In this document: positions 30,283 to 40,170 of the stretch, piece by piece | Layout of the letters: the number at the start of each line of letters is the position of its first letter | Position numbering within the stretch: the first letter of the stretch is position 1 | Source: Kutzneria kofuensis | GTDB taxonomy: Bacteria > Actinomycetota > Actinomycetes > Mycobacteriales > Pseudonocardiaceae | NCBI RefSeq assembly: GCF_014203355.1 | Contig: NZ_JACHIR010000005.1 | Span: 62,001 to 126,000, forward strand | Reading direction: 5' to 3' | DNA length: 64,000 nucleotides | Position numbers and translations under genes: made by a program | Notes under the pieces: model-generated | What the model was told of the DNA's origin: nothing | The model's input: the letters and a program-made list of their open reading frames with translations, nothing else | The model's database searches: none

Positions 30283-30894
30283 ATGAGGGCACAGGACGTC
30301 ATGAGCAGCCCGGTGATCACCGCCCGGCCCGAGCAGCCCGTCAAGGAAATCGCCGCACTGCTGGCCAGGCGCGGTTTCACCTCCGCCCCCGTGGTCGACG
30401 ACGGCCGGCTGGTCGGCATGGTCACCGAGGCCGACGTGCTACGCGACCGCATCCCGGTCGATGCCCGCACCCGTATCTGGCAGGACGACGATGTCGAAAC
30501 GCACCCTGCACAGACCGTCGCTGAGGTGATGAGCACACCAGCCGTAGCCATCACGCCTGGTACCGACGCCAGCGTGATCGCACGGATGATGCTCGACGAC
30601 AACGTGCGCGCGGTGCCCGTGGTCGACGGCGGCAGCGGCGTGGTCGGCATCGTCACCCGCCGCGACCTGCTACGCGTCATCGCCACCGACGACACGACCG
30701 TGTTGATCGCCGTGCGGTCGCGGCTGGCCGCGTACGGCGGCGCCGACCGCTGGTCGGTCACCGTGCACGACGGCGTGGTCGACATCGTCGACGACTTCGA
30801 CGACGCCACCGACCGGCACGTCGCACAGGTCATCGCCGAATCCGTCCCCGGGACCACCGAGGTCCGGGTGCGCAGCCGGGCAGCCGTGCGATGA
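30283..30894 (+). CDS. CBS-pair and BON domain protein
   Basis: 203 residues. CBS1 (about 3-55, VKEIAALLARRGFTSAPVVD), CBS2 (about 75-130, ASVIARMMLDDNVRAVPVVD) and a short BON-like tail (WSVTVHDGVVDIVDDFDDAT). The start follows GAGGAGCTGACA. Its stop overlaps the next gene (ATGA). A third CBS-BON protein in the window, each in a different operon. Confidence 0.9.
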   Translation: MRAQDVMSSPVITARPEQPVKEIAALLARRGFTSAPVVDDGRLVGMVTEADVLRDRIPVDARTRIWQDDDVETHPAQTVAEVMSTPAVAITPGTDASVIARMMLDDNVRAVPVVDGGSGVVGIVTRRDLLRVIATDDTTVLIAVRSRLAAYGGADRWSVTVHDGVVDIVDDFDDATDRHVAQVIAESVPGTTEVRVRSRAAVR

Positions 30895-33527
30895 CCGCCG
30901 TGCGAGCGCTCCTGGCCGACGGGAGGGTGGCGCTCGTACGTCGCCTCACGCCGGCGGACACCGAGGCCGTCCGGCTGCTCCACCAGGAACTGCCGGAGCG
31001 GGACACCTACCTGCGCTTCTTCACCATCCGGCCGCCCCGCCTGGGCGCCTTCGCCGAGCACCTGACGGCGGAGGACGCTCGGCACGCAACGCTTGGCGCC
31101 TACGTCGACGGCGTCCTCACCGGCGTCGCCACGTACGAGGTCGTCGCCGATCCGGAAGAGGCGGAGGTGGCGCTCGCCGTCGACCATCGCCAGCAGGCGC
31201 ACGGCGTCGGCACGCTGCTGCTGGAGCACCTGGGATCGCTCGCCCGGGCACGCGGCGTCCGGAGGTTCGTCGCAGACGTGCTGGCGGAGAACGCCGGCAT
31301 GCTCCGCGTGTTCCACGACTTCGGACTGCCGTGCCGCGTCGAGAGCAGCGGCCCCGAGATCCACCTCGTGCTGCCGCTCGACCCCGACGACTGCTACCTG
31401 GACACCGTCACGGACCGAGAGGTCCGTGCCGACGTCGCAAGCTTGACCAGACTGCTCCGGCCACGCAGCGTCGCGGTGGTCGGCGCCGGCCGCGCGGCCG
31501 GCACTGTCGGCCACGCGATCCTTCAGCGCCTGATCGAGGCCGGGTTCACCGGCCAACTCGCGGCCGTCAATCCACACGCCGCCGAGATCGCCGGAATTCG
31601 CTGCTACGGATCCTTGCTGGAGCTGCCCGCAGTCCCCGACCTGGTCATGGTCGCAGTACCGGCCGCCGCCGTGCCGTCAGTGCTCGGCGACTGCGCCGCG
31701 CGCAGGGTCCCGGCGGTGGTCGTGATCACGTCCGGCATCACCGGCGACGAGAAGCTGCATGGCGAGGTGCTCAAGGCCGTGCGCGGCGGCGGTTTCCGCA
31801 TGGTCGGGCCGAACTGCCTCGGCGTGGTGAACACCGATCCGCGGATCCGGCTGGACGCGTCGTTCTCCGACCGGCCGTCCCGCGCCGGTGACATCGGGGT
31901 GGTCACCCAGTCCGGCGGCGCCGGCATCGCCCTCGCCGACCAGCTTTCCGCGGCCGGCCTCGGAGTGTCCACAATGGTCTCCACCGGCGACAAGTACGAC
32001 GTCAGCGGCAACGACATGCTCCGGTGGTGGGAGTGTGACGAGGCGACCCGGGTGGCCGTGCTCTACCTGGAGTCGTTCGGCAATCCCCGCAAGTTCTCCC
32101 GGTTGGCGCGCCGGCTCGCCCGGCACAAACCGGTCGTCGCGCTGCGCACCGGCACCAGCGAGGTCGCCCGCCGGGCCGCCGCCTCGCACACCGCCGCGAG
32201 CGCCACCCCCGCCGTCACGCGCGACGCGCTGTACCGACAGGCCGGCGTCATCGCCGTCGACACGCTCACGGAGCTGACCGCCACGGTTGCCGTGCTCAGC
32301 AAGCAATCGGTGCCCCGTGGCCTCCGCACCATGGTCCTCACGAACGCCGGTGGCGGCGGCGTGCTCGCCGCCGACGCGTGTGCCGTCGCGGGTCTGCACC
32401 TGCAGCCGCCGTCGTCGACGCTTCGCGCCATACTCGGCCATTCGTTGCCGGCGACCGCCAGCCTCGGCAACCCGATCGACACCACTGCCGCCGTGCCCGC
32501 GGCGACGTTCGCCCGCTGTCTCCGCGCCGCCATGGACGACGTCGAGGTCGACGCCGTGGTAGTGATCACCGTGCCGACCGCGCTCGGCGACCCGTCGGCC
32601 GACATCGCCCAAGCCGTCGCCAAGGCCCGCGCTGGCGGCCGGGAGACGCCGGTCGTCGCAGTGGACCTGACGCAACGGGAGAACCTACGCCTGCTCGGCG
32701 ACACCGTGCCTAGCTTCGCCGAACCCGCCGTCGCCGTGTCGGCCCTCGCCCACGCCGCCCACTACGGCCAGTGGCTGCGCCGCTCCCCCGGCCGGGTGCC
32801 CGCACTCCCGGACATCGACGTCACTGCCGCCCGTGCACTCGTCGACAGCTTCCTCACCGAGCACTCCGACGGCTGGCTGCCCGCGCCCGAAGTGACAAAG
32901 TTGCTGCGCTGCTTCGGGATCCCCGTTCTCGACATCATCCCCGCCATCGACGAGGACGACGCCGTCGCCGCCTTCCGGACGCTTGGAGGCCCCGTCGCCC
33001 TCAAGGCCGTCGCGCAGGGCCTGCTACACAAGAGCGCCGGCGGTGGCGTCGCCCTCGACATCGCCGACGAGCCCTCGCTGCGCGTCCAGGCCCGGTTGAT
33101 GCGTGACCGCTTCGGCGCCGACCTGCTCGGCTACCTCGTGCAGCCGATGGCTTCCCCCGGCCGTGAACTGCTCGTCGGCGTCGTCGGCGACGCCTCCTTC
33201 GGCCCGCTGGTCGTCTTCGGCCTCGGCGGCACCGACACCGACGTCATCGACAAGCGTGTCACCTGTCTGGTGCCCGTCACCGACACCGACAGCCACGACC
33301 TGCTCCAGAGCTTCCCGGCTCCGAAGGCACTCGCCGGCATCGACGTCGGTGCCGTGCGGGACACCGTGCTCCGGGTCGGCCGCCTGGCCGAGCTACTGCC
33401 CGAGGTCGTCGAGATGGACCTCAATCCGCTCATCGCGTACGAGACCGGCTGCGTCGTCGCCGACGCCCGGATCCTGCTCCGCCCCGTCGCACGGACCGAC
33501 GCTGCCTTGCGCGCGCTGCGGGCGTAA
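30891..33527 (+). CDS. GNAT acetyltransferase fused to ADP-forming acyl-CoA synthetase
   Basis: 878 residues. N-terminal GNAT domain (about 10-160; acetyl-CoA loop QQAHGVGTLLLEHLGSLA), then the CoA-binding Rossmann domain (about 185-310, PRSVAVVGAGRAAGTVGHAIL), the succinyl-CoA-ligase-like middle with VVTQSGGAGIALAD, and a C-terminal ATP-grasp domain (about 650-878, GGPVALKAVAQGLLHKSAGG). The architecture is that of Pat-type protein lysine acetyltransferases and NDP-forming acetyl-CoA synthetases. If the synthetase is active, it interconverts acetate + CoA + ATP with acetyl-CoA + ADP + Pi. Many Pat proteins have an inactive ligase domain; I could not confirm the phospho-His. Coupled to the CBS-BON gene. 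Confidence 0.88.
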   Translation: MTAVRALLADGRVALVRRLTPADTEAVRLLHQELPERDTYLRFFTIRPPRLGAFAEHLTAEDARHATLGAYVDGVLTGVATYEVVADPEEAEVALAVDHRQQAHGVGTLLLEHLGSLARARGVRRFVADVLAENAGMLRVFHDFGLPCRVESSGPEIHLVLPLDPDDCYLDTVTDREVRADVASLTRLLRPRSVAVVGAGRAAGTVGHAILQRLIEAGFTGQLAAVNPHAAEIAGIRCYGSLLELPAVPDLVMVAVPAAAVPSVLGDCAARRVPAVVVITSGITGDEKLHGEVLKAVRGGGFRMVGPNCLGVVNTDPRIRLDASFSDRPSRAGDIGVVTQSGGAGIALADQLSAAGLGVSTMVSTGDKYDVSGNDMLRWWECDEATRVAVLYLESFGNPRKFSRLARRLARHKPVVALRTGTSEVARRAAASHTAASATPAVTRDALYRQAGVIAVDTLTELTATVAVLSKQSVPRGLRTMVLTNAGGGGVLAADACAVAGLHLQPPSSTLRAILGHSLPATASLGNPIDTTAAVPAATFARCLRAAMDDVEVDAVVVITVPTALGDPSADIAQAVAKARAGGRETPVVAVDLTQRENLRLLGDTVPSFAEPAVAVSALAHAAHYGQWLRRSPGRVPALPDIDVTAARALVDSFLTEHSDGWLPAPEVTKLLRCFGIPVLDIIPAIDEDDAVAAFRTLGGPVALKAVAQGLLHKSAGGGVALDIADEPSLRVQARLMRDRFGADLLGYLVQPMASPGRELLVGVVGDASFGPLVVFGLGGTDTDVIDKRVTCLVPVTDTDSHDLLQSFPAPKALAGIDVGAVRDTVLRVGRLAELLPEVVEMDLNPLIAYETGCVVADARILLRPVARTDAALRALRA

Positions 33528-33530
33528 CCG

Positions 33531-33694
33531 TCACCGGTCCTCGGTGACCTCGACGCGGAGCGAATCCGTGTCGCGCAGCCGCGGCGACCAGCGCCGGCGG
33601 GAAGTCGATGAGCCGATCCCGCCAGGCACTCGGCCCGGTCGAGGACATCGAGGCCCGCAGCGTCGAACACGGCTTCCCGCTCTCGTCCGGACAT
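33531..33694 (-). pseudogene. Possible remnant of a PNPOx-like (split-barrel) gene
   Basis: From ATG 33694 the minus strand reads MSGREREAVFDAAGLDVLDR and then AECLA, which resembles the N-terminus of actinobacterial pyridoxamine-phosphate-oxidase-like proteins (LEVLDRxECLxLL). The continuation is only coherent in another frame, ending LRVEVTEDR and a stop at 33531. The whole is about 55 codons, far below the usual 130-220. Weak evidence. Confidence 0.25.
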
Positions 33695-33698
33695 GGCT

Positions 33699-33728
33699 GT
33701 GTGACCAGGGCATCGGCCCTGGTCACAC
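33699..33728. terminator. Hairpin between convergent genes
   Basis: Perfect 13-bp inverted repeat GTGTGACCAGGGC / GCCCTGGTCACAC with a 4-base loop. It stands between the end of the GNAT-synthetase gene (33527, plus) and the end of the DoxX-like gene (33738, minus), so it probably terminates both. Confidence 0.7.
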
Positions 33729-33737
33729 ACATGGTTG

Positions 33738-34304
33738 TCAGCGCAGCCAGGGGTTGTTCCGCACGACGGCGAGTCGTTCCCACCGCCCGCCCAGCCCCCA
33801 GGTCACGCCGGCACCGAACAGCGCGGCGACGATGAGCACGAGGGCGTACACGATGTGGTAGTCGATCAGGGGGTTGGTCGAGCCGCTCGGCGCGCCGGCG
33901 GCGGTCGTGGTGCTCAGCGGCCACTCGGCCGCCCACATCAGGACCAGCAGGATGGTGCCGGCCACCGCGGAGATCCGCAGCGCGACGCCGAGCGTGACGG
34001 CGAGGCCGATGCCCAGCAGGGCCAGCATGAACAGCCAGTCCGCCCAGCCGGCGCCGGCCCAGGCGTGGAACATCGACCGGAACGGGCCGACGCCGACGTT
34101 GCCCAGGAAGCCCTTGGTGGGTGAACCGCCGCTCAGCCACGACTTGGCGGCCGGGGTGGCGTAGCCGAGCCCGACCAGCTTGTCCACGAAGGCCCACAGG
34201 AAGATCAGGCCGACGGCGATGCGCAGCACGGCCAGCCACTGCCAGGCCGCCGGTCTGGCACTCACCGGGTTCGGACCAGTGGCGGGACGCTCCTTGACGG
34301 ACAT
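33738..34304 (-). CDS. DoxX-family membrane protein
   Basis: 188 residues with four predicted membrane helices (about 22-44, 85-105, 109-130, 150-172). The N-terminal LRIAVGLIFLWAFVDKLVGLG is the DoxX/thiosulfate:quinone oxidoreductase small-subunit pattern. DoxX-type proteins associate with the quinone pool; no partner subunit is seen here. It is the last gene of the xfp-ackA operon (10-base gap), so a redox role tied to fermentative acetate production is possible but unproven. Confidence 0.85.
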   Translation of the reverse strand: MSVKERPATGPNPVSARPAAWQWLAVLRIAVGLIFLWAFVDKLVGLGYATPAAKSWLSGGSPTKGFLGNVGVGPFRSMFHAWAGAGWADWLFMLALLGIGLAVTLGVALRISAVAGTILLVLMWAAEWPLSTTTAAGAPSGSTNPLIDYHIVYALVLIVAALFGAGVTWGLGGRWERLAVVRNNPWLR

Positions 34305-34314
34305 GGTTTCCTCC

Positions 34315-35319
34315 TCAGTTCAGGGTTTCTTCGGTCTGTCGTGCCATCTCCAGGTCCTCACGGGCCGGCGTCACGATCGGGTCGACGCCGAGGAACTCCA
34401 GTCCGGTGGCCAACTCGTCGAGCAGGCCGGGCTGGTGCTCCGCGACGCCGCCGGTCAGGACCAGCGCGTCCAGTCGAGGCAGGGACGTTCGGGCGGCCGC
34501 GATCTCCCGACGCAACCGGTGCAGGTAGACACGGACGGCCACGTCCGCGTCGGCGCTGCCCTGTGCGCGGGCGGCGAGCACCTCGCGCAGATCGCCGTTC
34601 GTGCCCGACAATCCGGCGAGTCCACTGTGGTGGTTCAGCCCGTCTTCCAGCGCCTCCAACGGGATTTCCCGCGCCAGGTACAGCAGCAGGCCCGGGTCGA
34701 GCGCACCGGGACGGGTCGCCATCGGGACTCCGTCCAGCGGCGTGAACCCCATCGAGGTGTCGACGCTGCGCCCGCCGTCGATCGCCGTGACGGAGACGCC
34801 GGAGCCGAGGTGGCAGCAGATCATCGCCACCTCCCCCGCCCTCCGCCCCAGCGTCTCCGCTGTCGTGCGCAGCGCGTTGGCGCACGACAGACCGTGGAAG
34901 CCGTACCGCCGGACGCCGAACTTCCGCGTCCACTCCACCGGGATCGGATATGTCGACGCCGCCGGCGGCAGGCCGGTGTGGAAGCTGGTGTCGAAGCACG
35001 CGACGATCGGCACGTCCGGCCACCAGTTTCGCAGCGCCCGCACCATCGACAGGGATCGTGGCTGGTGGATCGGAGCCATCGGCACCAATCTCCGCAGGTC
35101 CTGCGCCACTGCCTCGTCCAGCACGACCGGACCGGTGCGATCGCCGCCGTGTACGAACCGCACCGCTATCGCGTCGACCGGGCCGACGGCCTCGACCTCG
35201 GCGGGATCAGGCATGCCGTCCCAGTCCGACTCGGCCCACTCGCCGAGTGTCGTCCCAGCGTCCACAACGGACACCTTGAGACTGGACGACCCCGGGTTGA
35301 CGGTCAGCACGCGGCTCAT
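34315..35319 (-). CDS. ackA: Acetate kinase
   Basis: 334 residues. ASKHA-fold kinase converting acetyl phosphate + ADP to acetate + ATP. Signatures: [17 protein letters not shown] at the N-terminus, [45 protein letters not shown] and [19 protein letters not shown]. It is about 60 residues shorter than typical AckA (near 400), missing parts of the C-terminal region, though catalytic motifs remain. The ATG overlaps the xfp stop (ATGA). Coupling to phosphoketolase identifies its substrate source as acetyl phosphate from sugar phosphates. Confidence 0.92.
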   Translation of the reverse strand: MSRVLTVNPGSSSLKVSVVDAGTTLGEWAESDWDGMPDPAEVEAVGPVDAIAVRFVHGGDRTGPVVLDEAVAQDLRRLVPMAPIHQPRSLSMVRALRNWWPDVPIVACFDTSFHTGLPPAASTYPIPVEWTRKFGVRRYGFHGLSCANALRTTAETLGRRAGEVAMICCHLGSGVSVTAIDGGRSVDTSMGFTPLDGVPMATRPGALDPGLLLYLAREIPLEALEDGLNHHSGLAGLSGTNGDLREVLAARAQGSADADVAVRVYLHRLRREIAAARTSLPRLDALVLTGGVAEHQPGLLDELATGLEFLGVDPIVTPAREDLEMARQTEETLN

Positions 35320-37688
35320 TGCGTCCACGTCCACTCACGGATCTCCGGCAGGTCCTCGCCGGTGCGCCGAATGTGGTCGTGGTGCACCGCCAGCCGGTCC
35401 AGCAGCTGCTGCCGCACGTGCCCGAGCCGGCCGGTGACCCGCGGCACGCGTTCCAGTGCGGCCAGCGCGAGGTGGTAGCGGTCCAGCTCGTTCAGCACGC
35501 ACATGTCGAACGGCGTCGTGGTCGTGCCGTTCTCGTGGAAACCATGCACATGCAGGTCGTCGTGGCCCGGCCGCCGGTAGGTCAACCGGTGGATCAGCCA
35601 CGGATAGCCGTGATAGGCGAAGATCACCGGCGCGTCGGTGAAGATCTCCCGGTACGCCTTGTCGTCGATGCCGTGCGGATGCTGCTCCGGCGAAGCCAGC
35701 CGGGCCAGGTCGACCACGTTGACCACGCGGATCCGCAGGTCCGGCACGAACTCCCGGAGCACCTGCACCGCCGCCAGCGTCTCCTGGGTCGGCACGTCCC
35801 CGGCGCACGCCATCACGACGTCGGTGTCACCCTCGGCGTCGGTGCTGGCCCAGCGCCACACGCCCAGGCCCTGCTCGCAGTGCGCCGCCGCCTCGTCGGC
35901 CGTCAGGTACTGCAAGGCCGGCTGCTTGCCCGAGACGATCACGTTGACCAGGCCGTGGCTGCGCAGGCAGTGATCGGCGACGGACAGCAGGCAGTTGGCG
36001 TCCGGCGGCAGGTACACCCGGACGAGCTCGGGCCGCTTGTTCAGCACGTGGTCGACGAAACCGGGGTCCTGGTGCGAGGCGCCGTTGTGGTCCTGCCGCC
36101 ACACGTGCGAGGTCAGCAGGTAGTTCAGGCTCGGAATCGGCCGCCGCCACGGGATCCGCGCCGCGGTGTGCAGCCACTTCGCGTGCTGCGCCACCATCGA
36201 GTCCACCACGTGCGCGAACGCCTCGTAGCTGGACAGCAGCCCGTGCCGGCCGGTCAGCAGGTAGCCCTCCAGCCAACCCTGGCACAAATGCTCGGACAGC
36301 ACCTCCAACACCCGGCCGTCCGGGGCGAGGTGGTCGTCGCCGGGCTCCGTGGCCAGCTGCCAGCGTCGGCCGGTCACCTCGAACACGGCGTCCAGGCGGT
36401 TGGAGGCGTGCTCGTCGGGGGCGAACAGCAGCAGGTTGTGCTGCTCCTCGTTGAGCCGCATGGCATCCCGCAGGTAGGTGCCCAGCCGTTTGGTCGACTC
36501 CGCGACGACCGTTCCCGGCATCGGCACCTCGACGGCGTGCTCCGCGGGATCGGGCAGCCGCAGATCACGCTGGACCTGCCCGTGGGTGACGGGTTTCGCG
36601 CTGATCCTGTCCGTCCCCAGTGGACGGTGATCACACACCATCGGCACCGGTGCGCCATCCCGCTCGAACAACTCCTCCGGACGGTAGGACAGCATCCACT
36701 GCTCCAGACACGCCAAGTGGTGCGCGTCCTCACGAATGGCGGCGAACGGCACCTGGTGCGAGCGCCAACTGCCCTCGACCTGTTTGCCGTCGATCTCGTG
36801 CGGGCCGGTCCAGCCCTTCGGCGTGCGCAACACGATCATCGGCCACTTGCGGTCGCGGCTGCCGTAACCACGACGAGCCGCGCCCTGGATCTCCCGGATC
36901 CCCAGCACGCACTTCTCCACCGCGTCCGCGTAACTCTCATGCACCTCGGTCGGATCGCTCCCGGCGACCTCGATCGGCCGCCAACCATGCCCGATCAGCA
37001 ACGAGTTCAGCTCGTGCCGTGGAATCCGGGCCAACACCGTCGGGTTGGCGATCTTGTAGCCGTTCAGGTGCAGGATCGGCAGCACCGCACCGTCCCGCTC
37101 CGGCGACAGGAAAGCCGTTGCCTGCCAACTGGTCGCCAGCGGACCGGTCTCCGCCTCGCCGTCACCGATCACGCACGCCGCGATCAGACCCGGATTGTCC
37201 AGCACCGCACCGGTCGCGTGCGCCAACGAGTAACCCAGCTCGCCACCCTCGTGGATGGAACCGGGCAGGTGCGCCGAGGCGTGACTCGGGACGCCGCCGG
37301 GGAAGGAGAACTGCCGGAACAGCCGCCGCATGCCGTCCTCGTCCTGCGAGATCTCCGGATAGCACTCCGAATACGTGCCCTCCAGCCACGCCGCCGCGTT
37401 CAGGCCGGCCGCGCCGTGACCGGGGCCGGTCACCAACATCAGGTCCAGCTTGTGCAACATGATCATGCGGGACAGGTGGGCGTAGGTCAGGGTCAGGCCG
37501 GGCACGGTCCCCCAATGCCCGAGCAGCCGCGGCTTCACATGCCGTGGCTGCAGCGGCTCGCGCAGCAAGGGGTTGTCCAGCAGGTAGATCTGCCCGACCG
37601 ACAGGTAGTTGGCCGCGCGCCACCACGCGTCCAGTCGCTGCACCCAACGCGTCGTCGGTTGCTGCCCGATCGAGCCTGCGGTGATCAT
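35316..37688 (-). CDS. xfp: Xylulose-5-P/fructose-6-P phosphoketolase
   Basis: 790 residues, normal family length. ThDP enzyme cleaving xylulose-5-phosphate (and often fructose-6-phosphate) to acetyl phosphate. The N-terminus [20 protein letters not shown] is diagnostic, followed by [18 protein letters not shown], the ThDP motif [34 protein letters not shown] and C-terminal [19 protein letters not shown]. The ATG at 37688 follows CGGGAGCGTTGG; the longer frame adds 78 unlike residues. It heads an operon with ackA and doxX. A DosR-like box lies 92 bases upstream. Confidence 0.95.
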   Translation of the reverse strand: MITAGSIGQQPTTRWVQRLDAWWRAANYLSVGQIYLLDNPLLREPLQPRHVKPRLLGHWGTVPGLTLTYAHLSRMIMLHKLDLMLVTGPGHGAAGLNAAAWLEGTYSECYPEISQDEDGMRRLFRQFSFPGGVPSHASAHLPGSIHEGGELGYSLAHATGAVLDNPGLIAACVIGDGEAETGPLATSWQATAFLSPERDGAVLPILHLNGYKIANPTVLARIPRHELNSLLIGHGWRPIEVAGSDPTEVHESYADAVEKCVLGIREIQGAARRGYGSRDRKWPMIVLRTPKGWTGPHEIDGKQVEGSWRSHQVPFAAIREDAHHLACLEQWMLSYRPEELFERDGAPVPMVCDHRPLGTDRISAKPVTHGQVQRDLRLPDPAEHAVEVPMPGTVVAESTKRLGTYLRDAMRLNEEQHNLLLFAPDEHASNRLDAVFEVTGRRWQLATEPGDDHLAPDGRVLEVLSEHLCQGWLEGYLLTGRHGLLSSYEAFAHVVDSMVAQHAKWLHTAARIPWRRPIPSLNYLLTSHVWRQDHNGASHQDPGFVDHVLNKRPELVRVYLPPDANCLLSVADHCLRSHGLVNVIVSGKQPALQYLTADEAAAHCEQGLGVWRWASTDAEGDTDVVMACAGDVPTQETLAAVQVLREFVPDLRIRVVNVVDLARLASPEQHPHGIDDKAYREIFTDAPVIFAYHGYPWLIHRLTYRRPGHDDLHVHGFHENGTTTTPFDMCVLNELDRYHLALAALERVPRVTGRLGHVRQQLLDRLAVHHDHIRRTGEDLPEIREWTWTQ

Positions 37689-37779
37689 CCAACGCTCCCG
37701 TGGTCGCTGCTCCCGATTCAGCTCCCACAGTCGCTGGTGGTCGAGGTCCCCGGCCGCAGGCGGCCGACCCGAACCGCCG

Positions 37780-37793
37780 GAGTCTTTCGGCCC
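37780..37793. promoter_or_regulatory. Candidate DevR/DosR box upstream of xfp
   Basis: GAGTCTTTCGGCCC, sharing the 9-base run GTCTTTCGG with the box before the USP gene at 1228 (12 of 14 positions identical). It lies in the 294-base gap between xfp and the sialidase-like gene. No gene is seen in that gap besides this element and the terminator at 37941. Confidence 0.5.
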
Positions 37794-37940
37794 CGTGCCG
37801 TCGTTCCGACAGGCCCTGCCGCAGGCCAGCGCCGTCGTGCAGCACGCCGACGACACCGACCTCCTCGACGGGTAGGCTCCGCGCCGGCATCGAGCCCGTC
37901 TGCCCAACGGCCGGCTGACCAACGGACGGCAGCGTGAGCC

Positions 37941-37973
37941 ATCGGTAGGGCCGCGCGGCGCGGCCCTACCGAT
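37941..37973 (-). terminator. Strong hairpin terminator of the Asp-box gene
   Basis: Perfect 15-bp inverted repeat ATCGGTAGGGCCGCG / CGCGGCCCTACCGAT with a 3-base loop, starting 10 bases past the stop of the minus-strand secreted protein gene. No T-tract. Confidence 0.75.
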
Positions 37974-37982
37974 GACCAGGCG

Positions 37983-39887
37983 CTAACGGAGTGAGGTTCC
38001 TGTGGTGTAGGTGTCCTGGTCGTTGGCGACCGAGGCGTTGGCGGCCCCACCCTCGCACACCGCCGGCGGGGTGGTCGGGGTGCCCGTACCGGGACAGAGG
38101 AACTGGTCCACGGGCCGGGTGTCCGACCAGATCGGGTAGACGGTCCTCGGCGTGACCGCGACTCCCGTGTAGTCGCCCATGAAGGTGCCACTGAACTGGG
38201 TCGGCGGCGGCATGCTGGTGGACGTCGCCCGCGTGTGCCGGAAGGCGGCCAGGTCAGTGCTGGTCGAGGCGGTGATGTCGGAATAGCCGATGTTCTCGTC
38301 GGCCCCGTACTGCCGGTCGTAGTAGCTGACGGCGAGAATCCCGTTGGGGGAGAATGCGGCTGCCTGCCAGAACTGGTCACTGCGCGCCTGCCCCGCGGCC
38401 GTGGTGACGACAGCGAGCGCACGGGGGTCGGCGCTGCCGCCGGTGAAGCCGGCGCCGAAGTTCGTGGAAGTGGACAGCAGGATGTCGTTGTTGCAGCTGC
38501 CGTCCTTCACACCGGTGTACAGGTTGCCGCCGGTCGCCGCCGAGAGGCCGGCGGGGGTGCATCCGTTGCTCTCGTTGGAGTTCCGGTTGATGTACGACCC
38601 ATAGGTGACCACCACCCGGTTGGCGTGGGTGGGGTCGACCGCGCCGATCGGGTAGTTGCTGGCGCGGAAGATCGAGTTCGCCGACGGGCCCTTCTCCGGC
38701 ACGCAGGCGCGCCCGGCGTCCTGGCCGTTCTGGTAGGCGGCGCAGTCGGGCAGCTCGTAGAAGTAGCCGACCCGCACCGGCGCGGAGAAGCTCTGGCCGC
38801 CGTCGGTGGATCGGGCCAACAGCACCTGGCTGCGGTTCTCGCTGCCGGTGACCGCGTTGTTGAAGTTGTTGAACACCACGTACAACGCGCCGTCGGGGCC
38901 GGTGAACGGCTGGGAGTCCTGGTTCTGGTTGCAGGTGCCGCCCGGCGTCGGCAGGCCTAAGGTGTTGTCGCACAAGGAGCTCGTCGTGCTCACCAACACA
39001 GGGGCCGAGAACGTTTCGCCGTAGTCGGCCGAGTGCGACTCGTAGATGTAGCCGGTGCCGTCGGCGGCAAACGTGGTCCACGTGACGTAGACGCGGTCGG
39101 CGAACGGGCTGTCGGGATGGTTGTCGACGGTGATCAGTTGCTTGTCCAGCAGGAAATCCCCGGCGCCGACGGTGTCGTCGTGCTCGGCGACGGGCCTGCC
39201 GGTGAAGTTGAACGAGGCGCCGTTGGTGCCGGTCGAGCGGAACACGTAGAACGCGCTGGACTGGTCGGGGCTGGCCGACGTGCCCGCGCCGCGGTTGAAA
39301 ACCTGGCAGGACAGGTAGGCGTTGCCCTTGGTGTCCCATGCTGTGGAGGTGTCGCCGCCGGCCTGCCAGTACTGGCGCGCGGCGCCGCCGAACGCGGTGC
39401 CGCGGGTGAAACCGTCGGGCACGGTCGAATCGGCCCAGGTGCTGCCGCCGTCCAGCGAGTACGACACGCCACAGTTGCCGTCGCCGCGACGGTAGTCGTT
39501 GTAGCTGGCCACCAAGTGGGAGGCGTTGTTCGGATCCGCGGACAGCCAGCTCTCGTTCTGCGCCTGGCCTCGACCTTGCAGGTCGGTGTCGCCGATGTTG
39601 AGGCAGTTCTGGTTGACCTTCACGTTGTCGCCGAAACGGTTCGCGCAGGACGCGGGCGGCGTCGCCCGGCGCACGTCGCGGGGCGCCAGGGTCCGGGCAT
39701 GGCCGGCGGGGTCCGCGGCGTTGAGGACGCTGGCGAGCAGGCCGGACACATGGTGGCGCTGGATCGGGTTCAGGCTCGCGTAGCCGAACGGTGTCGCGGC
39801 GGCGTCGGGCATCGCCACAACGCCCAGTCCCGCGGCGGCGAGCGCGACGGTCGCAATCAGTGACAGGGTGCGTCTAACTCTGTGCAT
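37983..39887 (-). CDS. Secreted sialidase-fold (Asp-box propeller) protein
   Basis: 634 residues. Signal peptide: basic MHRVRRTLS then hydrophobic LIATVALAAAGLGVVAM with an AAATPF cleavage region. The mature part is a beta-propeller carrying Asp-box repeats: YSLDGGSTW (about 143-151), SADYGETF and STDGGQSF. Catalytic sialidase residues (arginine triad, Tyr/Glu) could not be identified, so it may be a glycan-binding or exo-glycosidase-like protein. Several cysteines (e.g. SLCDN, TCNQNQ, CAAY, ACVPEK) suggest disulfides outside the cell. Single gene with its own terminator. Confidence 0.75.
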   Translation of the reverse strand: MHRVRRTLSLIATVALAAAGLGVVAMPDAAATPFGYASLNPIQRHHVSGLLASVLNAADPAGHARTLAPRDVRRATPPASCANRFGDNVKVNQNCLNIGDTDLQGRGQAQNESWLSADPNNASHLVASYNDYRRGDGNCGVSYSLDGGSTWADSTVPDGFTRGTAFGGAARQYWQAGGDTSTAWDTKGNAYLSCQVFNRGAGTSASPDQSSAFYVFRSTGTNGASFNFTGRPVAEHDDTVGAGDFLLDKQLITVDNHPDSPFADRVYVTWTTFAADGTGYIYESHSADYGETFSAPVLVSTTSSLCDNTLGLPTPGGTCNQNQDSQPFTGPDGALYVVFNNFNNAVTGSENRSQVLLARSTDGGQSFSAPVRVGYFYELPDCAAYQNGQDAGRACVPEKGPSANSIFRASNYPIGAVDPTHANRVVVTYGSYINRNSNESNGCTPAGLSAATGGNLYTGVKDGSCNNDILLSTSTNFGAGFTGGSADPRALAVVTTAAGQARSDQFWQAAAFSPNGILAVSYYDRQYGADENIGYSDITASTSTDLAAFRHTRATSTSMPPPTQFSGTFMGDYTGVAVTPRTVYPIWSDTRPVDQFLCPGTGTPTTPPAVCEGGAANASVANDQDTYTTGTSLR

Positions 39888-40170
39888 GCGGACTCCTTCA
39901 TCCGTAGGTGCCCACGATTTCTGCCCCTGGTCGCGCAGAAATCACCCGAAACTAGTTCCGCACCCGACAGCCCGGCAATAATCCATCCGGCCCAGACCCT
40001 GATGTCGTCAATTGTGGATTCGCGGCGAACGGCCAAGACGGAAAGCGATCACGATGACCAGCCCGGCAAGAGCAACGACTGCAGCCGCGTCGCTTCTTGC
40101 CAACCACCGCACCGTGCCTACCCCGGTCACGGATACCCACGGGGCCCTGCGCACGACAGAATCAACCGCC

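Noticed and set aside
35319-37937. 872-codon open frame opposite xfp
   Set aside because: Antisense of the phosphoketolase gene, which has all family motifs; no ribosome site.
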